Assembly (NCBI GenBank): GCA_963717515.1
Contig: OY970338.1
Span: 186,001-250,000 of the forward strand
Direction of reading: 5' to 3'
Length of the DNA: 64,000 nt
Origin: CAYXZQ01 sp963717515
GTDB taxonomy: Archaea; Nanobdellota; Nanobdellia; Woesearchaeales; DSVV01
The notes beneath the pieces were generated by a model that saw only the letters and a list, made by a program, of their open reading frames with translations, was not told the DNA's origin and did no database searches. The position numbers and the translations under genes are program-made. Shown here piece after piece: positions 59,187-64,000 of the stretch (its first letter is position 1; each line of letters starts with the position of its first letter).

Positions 59187-60614
59187 ATGGCATCTGAGCT
59201 AGGCATAACAGTGAAAAAGAAAGACAACATGGCTGACTGGTACAGCCAGGTCATCATCAAATCTGAGATAGCTGATTTCGCACCTGTAAGGGGTTGCATG
59301 ATAATCAGGCCACTTGGTTACGCAGTATGGCAGAACATCGTCGATTTCCTTGACAGGAACATTAAAATGCTGGGTGTTCAGAATGCATATTTCCCTACCT
59401 TCATCCCTGAAAGCTTCTTCAAGAAGGAGGCTGAGCATGCTGAAGGGTTCGCGCCTGAGGTTGCCTGGGTACAGAACAAGGACGAAGAATCAGGGGAACG
59501 CCTTGCACTGAGACCCACATCAGAGACAATCATGTACAATTCTTATGCAGATTGGATACGTTCATGGAGGGATCTTCCTCTCAGGATCAACCAGTGGTGC
59601 AATATCATCAGGTGGGAGGTCAAGGATGTGAAGATGTTCATACGTTCCCGCGAGTTCCTCTGGCAGGAGGGCCACTGTGTATACAGGACAGAGGGCGAGT
59701 GCCATGAAGAGACCCTCATGTACCTGGAAGAATACAGGAAGGTGCTTGAGGACCTCCTTGCAATACCGGTGATCATGGGCAGGAAGACTGAGAAAGAGAA
59801 GTTCGCAGGTGCCATTCGGACCTACACAATCGAGGCGTTCATGCCTGACGGCAAGGCTCTCCAGATGGGGACAAGCCACGACCTCGGCCAGGGATTCGCA
59901 AAGGCATTCGGGATAAAATATGTTGGCGAGGATGAGAATGAGCACATCCCGTGGCAGAACTCCTGGGGGCTGTCCACAAGGACCATAGGGGCAGCTGTCA
60001 TGATGCACTCGGATGACAGGGGACTTGTGCTTCCTCCAAAAGTTGCACCTGTCAAAGTTGTCGTGGTCCCTATCATCTTCAAAGGGTCAAAGGATGACAT
60101 TCTTAAAAAGGCAGGAGAGATTGCAAAGACCCTGAGTGCTAAGCTTGATGACAGGGAGGAGTATTCATCTGGCTGGAAATTCAATGAATACGAGATGAAG
60201 GGCGTGCCTATCAGGATAGAGCTCGGGCCGAGGGATTTGGAGAAAGGCCAGGCTGTAATCGTCAGGAGGGACAACGGAAAGAAGGAATCCGTAGACATAA
60301 AAGACATCAAGGATAGGGTCAAGGAGACCCTTGACGACATCCAGTCATCACTATTCAAAAAGGCGCAGAAGCATCTCAAAGACAGCATTGAAAAGACAGA
60401 GGACTGGAAGGAATTCCTTGGACTCATAAAAGAGAGAAAGCTCGTCCATACCTATTTCTGCGGAGATGTCGACTGCGAGGACCTTATAAAGGACAAGACT
60501 GGCGGTGCGACATCAAGATGCACACCGCTTGACGCAAAAGAGCCGAAGGGGAAGAAATGCGTCCACTGCGGCAAGGAAGCCAAAGTCGAGATTTATTTCT
60601 CAAAGAACTACTGA
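59187..60614 (+). CDS. proS: prolyl-tRNA synthetase, archaeal/eukaryotic type
   Basis: A 475-residue class II synthetase: GCMIIRPLGYAVWQNIVDFLD, RPTSETIMYNSYADWIRSWRDLPLRINQWCNIIRWE (motif 2), QEGHCVYRT, TSHDLGQGFAKAFGI and GLSTRTIGAAVMMHSDDRGLVLPP (motif 3). The C-terminal zinc-binding domain (YFCGDVDCEDLIKD, KCVHCGKEAKVEIYFSKNY) is the archaeal-type extension ending in Tyr. ATG 59187 is 28 bases from the TATA box. Confidence 0.97.
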   Translation: MASELGITVKKKDNMADWYSQVIIKSEIADFAPVRGCMIIRPLGYAVWQNIVDFLDRNIKMLGVQNAYFPTFIPESFFKKEAEHAEGFAPEVAWVQNKDEESGERLALRPTSETIMYNSYADWIRSWRDLPLRINQWCNIIRWEVKDVKMFIRSREFLWQEGHCVYRTEGECHEETLMYLEEYRKVLEDLLAIPVIMGRKTEKEKFAGAIRTYTIEAFMPDGKALQMGTSHDLGQGFAKAFGIKYVGEDENEHIPWQNSWGLSTRTIGAAVMMHSDDRGLVLPPKVAPVKVVVVPIIFKGSKDDILKKAGEIAKTLSAKLDDREEYSSGWKFNEYEMKGVPIRIELGPRDLEKGQAVIVRRDNGKKESVDIKDIKDRVKETLDDIQSSLFKKAQKHLKDSIEKTEDWKEFLGLIKERKLVHTYFCGDVDCEDLIKDKTGGATSRCTPLDAKEPKGKKCVHCGKEAKVEIYFSKNY

Positions 60615-60653
60615 ACCAGTTCCTCAATCATGCAATAAGAATTCATAGATGGT

Positions 60654-62378
60654 TTACAGACCCTTTCTCCTGAACATCTTCTCAAGGTCATCCTGAGTGA
60701 GCCTGAGCATGGTTGGCCTGCCATGCGGGCAAGTCTGGGGGTTCTCTGCTGAAAAAAGGTCCTGAATCACACCTGTGAGCTCTGCCTTCTCAAGGGGGGC
60801 ATTTGCCTTGACTGAAGCCCTGCAGGCTTTCCTTATTATCCTCTCTTCCCTGGCCTCATCAAGCCTTCTTGACCTTCCTGATTTGAGCTCGTCAAGTATC
60901 GATAAGAAAACATCCCTTCCCTGGAGCCTGTCAAATACCATGGGGACTGTCCTCAGAAGGAATGAATTCCTTCCGAATTCCTGCACGTCAAAACCAAAGC
61001 CTGCTATCTGAGCAAGGTTTTCATGCACGAGGAGCTTCTCCCCTGGTGTGACCTCTATTATCATCGGCTCAATAAGCCTCTGTCTCTCGACAGCCATACC
61101 TCTGAACTGTCCCATGAACCTTTCGTAGAGCACTCTTTCCTGAGCAGCATGCTGATCGACGATGAGCATGCCTTCCCTGTCTGATAATATTATATAGGTG
61201 TTTAGCACCTGTCCCAATACCCTGTATTCCCTGACCTTTGGGTTCATCTTCTCTTTTTCAAACCCGGAGGCAGGCTTTGGCTGAACAGCTTGCCTTTCAA
61301 TGAGCAGTGACTGGCTGTCTTTATTGGCAGAACCATTGCCAGAGCTAAGTGCCATGCCTTTTAGCTTTATATCTTTTGGCCTGAAAGCCTCTTTATCCCC
61401 TTGCAGGGCATCTCCGACAGCTGACGCAACTGCCCTGGAAACAGCTTCTTCTTTCTCTAATCTGACCTGTAGCTTCTGAGGATGTACATTTACATCAATC
61501 TTTGCAGGATCAAGCCTGATGTCCAGGAAAAATGCGGGATGCTTGTTTACATTCAGCAAGGTATGATATGCAGAATATACTGCATCGCTCACCGCCCTGT
61601 TCCTCACATACCTTCCGTTTATATAGATTGCCTGCAGCCCTCTGCTGCTTCGCTGGTAGCCAGGCCTTGAAATCTCCCCGTAAATGCCTATTCCGTTTTC
61701 AGTGAAACCAATACTGATGAGTTCCTTTGCCAGGTCAGCACCAAGAAGGTTCGCAATATTGTTCCTTATATCCTGTGCAGGAGGGGAATTGATAAGGACT
61801 TTTTTGTCCTGGACAAGCTCAATATACTTGGTGTGATTGATCAGGGCGTTATGCATGACCACATCAACGATTTTCCTTGTCTCTGTTTCAATGGTCTTGA
61901 GGTGTTTTTTTCTTGCCGGGACATTCTCGAAAAGGTCCCTGACAAGGACAGTTGTGCCCCTTGGCATGACCACACTCTTCTCACTGATTATCTTTCCTGA
62001 CCTTGAGACAATCGATATCCCTTCAGAAGCGCCTGTGCATGACCTCAGCTCCAGCTCTGAGACCGAAGCAATGCTTGCAAGGGCTTCACCCCTGAATCCA
62101 AGGGTAGATATGTTAAAGAGCTCTCTTGCGCTCCTTATCTTTGATGTGGAATGTCTCAATAGCGATAGCCTGGCATCTTTCCGCTCCATGCCCTCACCGT
62201 CGTCTGTCACCCTGATATATGATATACCCCCTTCCTTTATCTCGATAAATATCTTTTTTGCACCAGCATCGATTGAATTCTCAATAAGCTCTTTGACGAC
62301 TGACGCAGGCCTCTCAATGACCTCGCCTGCTGCTATCTTGTTTATCAGGGAATCATCAAGGAGCATTATCTCTGGCAT
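60654..62378 (-). CDS. mutL: DNA mismatch repair protein MutL
   Basis: A 574-residue MutL: GHKL ATPase motifs INKIAAGEVIERPASVVKELIENSIDAG, VTDDGEGM, RHSTSKI and TLGFRGEALASIASV; the C-terminal endonuclease motif DQHAAQERVLYERF (DQHAx2Ex4E) and CPHGRPTMLRL. It is therefore the nicking type of MutL. Leaderless start, TATA box at 62399-62409. No MutS lies in the window. MutL is not general in archaea, so bacterial origin is likely. Confidence 0.97.
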   Translation of the reverse strand: MPEIMLLDDSLINKIAAGEVIERPASVVKELIENSIDAGAKKIFIEIKEGGISYIRVTDDGEGMERKDARLSLLRHSTSKIRSARELFNISTLGFRGEALASIASVSELELRSCTGASEGISIVSRSGKIISEKSVVMPRGTTVLVRDLFENVPARKKHLKTIETETRKIVDVVMHNALINHTKYIELVQDKKVLINSPPAQDIRNNIANLLGADLAKELISIGFTENGIGIYGEISRPGYQRSSRGLQAIYINGRYVRNRAVSDAVYSAYHTLLNVNKHPAFFLDIRLDPAKIDVNVHPQKLQVRLEKEEAVSRAVASAVGDALQGDKEAFRPKDIKLKGMALSSGNGSANKDSQSLLIERQAVQPKPASGFEKEKMNPKVREYRVLGQVLNTYIILSDREGMLIVDQHAAQERVLYERFMGQFRGMAVERQRLIEPMIIEVTPGEKLLVHENLAQIAGFGFDVQEFGRNSFLLRTVPMVFDRLQGRDVFLSILDELKSGRSRRLDEAREERIIRKACRASVKANAPLEKAELTGVIQDLFSAENPQTCPHGRPTMLRLTQDDLEKMFRRKGL

Positions 62379-62414
62379 AAGAACCCGGAACTGATGGAAA
62401 ATATTTATATTTTT

Positions 62415-62651
62415 CTAAATGTCGTCATCTGGGAGATTAGTGCGCCTCTTGAGCTTTTCTATCTCCTGCTCGATATAAGCCACTTTCTTCTCAAGATGTA
62501 TCTTCTGCTTGTTGATGTCCCTGGGCACATAGTTGATCCTCTCGATCACCTTGTTCATCTTGTAGACTATCTCAGCCTGCTTGAACTCCAGAAGCTTCAT
62601 CCTCTTTTCCAGGAGCTCAATCCTCATATTCTGGTGTTCTGTGTCATCCAT
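62415..62651 (-). CDS. small coiled-coil protein
   Basis: A 78-residue heptad-rich protein (RIELLEKRMKLLEFKQAEIVYKMNKVIERI and LEKKVAYIEQEIEKLKRR). It starts inside the end of the pilin-like gene and probably partners it. No family recognised. Confidence 0.7.
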   Translation of the reverse strand: MDDTEHQNMRIELLEKRMKLLEFKQAEIVYKMNKVIERINYVPRDINKQKIHLEKKVAYIEQEIEKLKRRTNLPDDDI

Positions 62652-63378
62652 GCTTCTCTACCCCCAGCATGAACAGGTAAGGGCCCCCTGTCACGTCTGA
62701 TAATGTGTCTTCGAATACAAAAACGAATGAATCATCATACGGCAGCACATAAAGGTCTGAATCCTTCTGGCCTTGATAGGTCAAATTGACCATGCCCGGC
62801 CTGACCTCCTGCTCATCCATGGTCCTGTAAGCCTGTCCATATACTGTCCTGAACCTGACAGGTATGTCGGCTGTGAATTCATCCATCAGGTCAGTTGAAT
62901 CAGCATTCCTAATCTCAAGAGGAAGCGTCAGCACAGAGAAAGTTGAATCATCTGCAAATGTAATTTCTGACTGTATATCGCTTCCTGCAGTTATCTCATA
63001 CTGGGGGAAGTTACTGAAATCGCCCAGGCATCCCATGATATTCTTCTCTATATAGCCCTCAAGGTCGCTTTTTATGCTGTTGAGCCCGGGCATACTGTTC
63101 TTTCCCTGGTAAAGGCCATACGCCATATCAGCGTAAGGCATATGAAGGGACTGCTCAGGCAGATTAAGACGCCCGCCCCTCCTCCCTATCAGCACAAGAC
63201 CAGATTCTGTCGTCATGTAGAGGCACTGCCTTATGTAGCTTCCGACTGCATCATCCTTCTGGTGAAGCTTTATACCATCTACCCTGGATGAAACAATGAA
63301 CAGGATGCTAATCACAAACAGTATGACCAGCCCCATTATTATGAACAGGGTCACCTGAGCCTCTTTCTCCATCTTCAT
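62644..63378 (-). CDS. archaeal pilin-like / class III signal peptide membrane protein
   Basis: A 244-residue protein: MEKEAQVTLFIIMGLVILFVISILFIV is the short basic N-terminus plus hydrophobic helix (K-x-QVT-x-FI) typical of DPANN pilin-like proteins; the outside domain is beta-rich with two cysteines (IRQCLYM, IMGCLGD). Its start overlaps the AMP phosphorylase stop (ATGA). Surface structure component of unknown role. Confidence 0.75.
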   Translation of the reverse strand: MKMEKEAQVTLFIIMGLVILFVISILFIVSSRVDGIKLHQKDDAVGSYIRQCLYMTTESGLVLIGRRGGRLNLPEQSLHMPYADMAYGLYQGKNSMPGLNSIKSDLEGYIEKNIMGCLGDFSNFPQYEITAGSDIQSEITFADDSTFSVLTLPLEIRNADSTDLMDEFTADIPVRFRTVYGQAYRTMDEQEVRPGMVNLTYQGQKDSDLYVLPYDDSFVFVFEDTLSDVTGGPYLFMLGVEKHG

Positions 63379-64000
63379 CTGCCGAGCTCCATCGGACTGA
63401 ACTGCTTTGCAAAGGATTTTGCAAAACTCAGCCTTTCCTTGCTGTTGGAATATATCCTGAAAAGCCTGTCACCCTTCTTGACCCTGGCCTTTTTGTGCAC
63501 ATAAAGATAAACCCCGCTCTCCGGATCGTGAGGGGCACCTGCAAGCTTCGCTATCTTGTTTATTCTCTTGTTGTCGATGTGCCTTACTGTCCCTGCCGCC
63601 AAGGATTTTACAGTGAAGGAATAGCTGCCTACCTTTATCTGCTCTGGGAATATGACCTTGGCATTCTGCGCCTGGATTATCTGGATGAATTTCTTGAAGG
63701 CTTTTTTGCTGTCGAGCATCTTCTTTGCAAGAATCCTTCCCTTACCTTTCCTCGTCTTTCCTGTAAGGTCGAAAATATGCCCTGCAAGCCTTATGGATTT
63801 CTCCCTGAGGTCTGCAGCACCGTGGGATGATCCCATAAGGGTCCAGAGGACATCACGAGCCTCAAGCGCCGGCCCGATTCCGTTTCCAATAGGCTGGCTT
63901 CCGTCTGTTATGACGACAGCGACCTTCATCCTGAGCCTCTTTGCAGTCGACTCGAACCTCCGCTTGAGCAGAAGTGCGCGTTCTCTTGATTCTGTCTTGC
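63375..64000 (-). CDS. deoA: AMP phosphorylase (thymidine-phosphorylase family), C-terminal part
   Basis: The frame is open to the right edge, so the N-terminal part lies outside. The visible part reads RLRMKVAVVITDGSQPIGNGIGPALEARDVLW, AGHIFDLTGKT and the C-terminal SLAAGTVRHIDNKRINKIAKLAGAP, HDPESGVYLYVHKKARV, a match to archaeal AMP phosphorylase. The enzyme splits AMP to adenine and ribose 1,5-bisphosphate, feeding the archaeal nucleotide-salvage route toward RuBisCO. Whether RuBisCO is present cannot be seen here. Confidence 0.9.
   Translation of the reverse strand, partial: KTESRERALLLKRRFESTAKRLRMKVAVVITDGSQPIGNGIGPALEARDVLWTLMGSSHGAADLREKSIRLAGHIFDLTGKTRKGKGRILAKKMLDSKKAFKKFIQIIQAQNAKVIFPEQIKVGSYSFTVKSLAAGTVRHIDNKRINKIAKLAGAPHDPESGVYLYVHKKARVKKGDRLFRIYSNSKERLSFAKSFAKQFSPMELGR

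Noticed and set aside
1..64000. CRISPR arrays, insertion sequences, rRNA, replication origin
   Set aside because: No regular direct repeats with spacers, transposase motifs, rRNA segments or Cdc6-origin repeats were seen on either strand.

Overview
The window is archaeal. It carries archaeal-type ribosomal proteins uS15 (fused in an operon with a RecJ/GAN-type DHH nuclease) and eS8, an archaeal/eukaryotic-type prolyl-tRNA synthetase, diphthine synthase, TYW3, archaemetzincin, AMP phosphorylase, and two tRNA genes with introns. Most genes have a TATA box 24-30 bases upstream of the start codon and no ribosome binding site, so leaderless transcription dominates. The DUF2683/RelE toxin pair, the short HIT protein with an altered histidine triad and the many unfamiliar proteins suggest a DPANN-like lineage (Woesearchaeota or a relative); that placement is inference. 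Several genes are of bacterial type (MetK, HPRT, MutL, GGDEF, HD-GYP, a SpoT-like HD protein), which points to gene import.

Layout. 1-1700: end of a TrmB-like regulator and an FAD oxidoreductase. 1702-9770: eight tightly overlapping minus-strand genes of unknown role (membrane-anchored proteins, an Mrr-like nuclease, a coiled-coil protein, a AAA+ protein with a degraded P-loop, a second P-loop ATPase and two unfamiliar proteins). 9771-17619: endonuclease V, a GGDEF protein, DNA-binding proteins, an NTP transferase, an XPD helicase and the S15/RecJ operon. 17746-25842: an HD-GYP protein, a toxin-antitoxin pair, a block of secreted surface proteins led by a strongly signalled transcript, an MNT/HEPN pair and an archaemetzincin. 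26136-29611: a topoisomerase IB and a second operon of coiled-coil, CBS and membrane proteins. 29646-38581: a two-intron tRNA-Gln, diphthine synthase, purine/SAM salvage (MTA phosphorylase family, two MTA/SAH-deaminase-like enzymes, HPRT, MetK), a U32 protein, TYW3. 38722-48240: regulators, a small gluzincin, a thioredoxin/CcdA-like protein, a GcvH/LplB pair, a CNNM transporter, a SWIM protein, eS8 and DUF371. 48290-52637: a SpoT-like HD protein and a 924-residue unknown. 52645-64000: secreted proteins, tRNA-Tyr, HIT, a permuted GTPase, ProS, MutL and AMP phosphorylase.

The best candidate for something undescribed is the 1702-9770 module together with the 27279-29611 operon. Both transcription units of the first and the promoter of the second carry the same element with fixed spacing: GTAYT, four bases, ACCACAAC, five bases, then the TATA box. 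A related, inverted site lies on the start of the GGDEF gene. This suggests one regulon that links the unknown module to a nucleotide second messenger. GGDEF, HD-GYP and SpoT-like HD proteins within 42 kb of one archaeal chromosome are unusual in themselves.

I saw no rRNA, CRISPR array, insertion sequence or replication origin.
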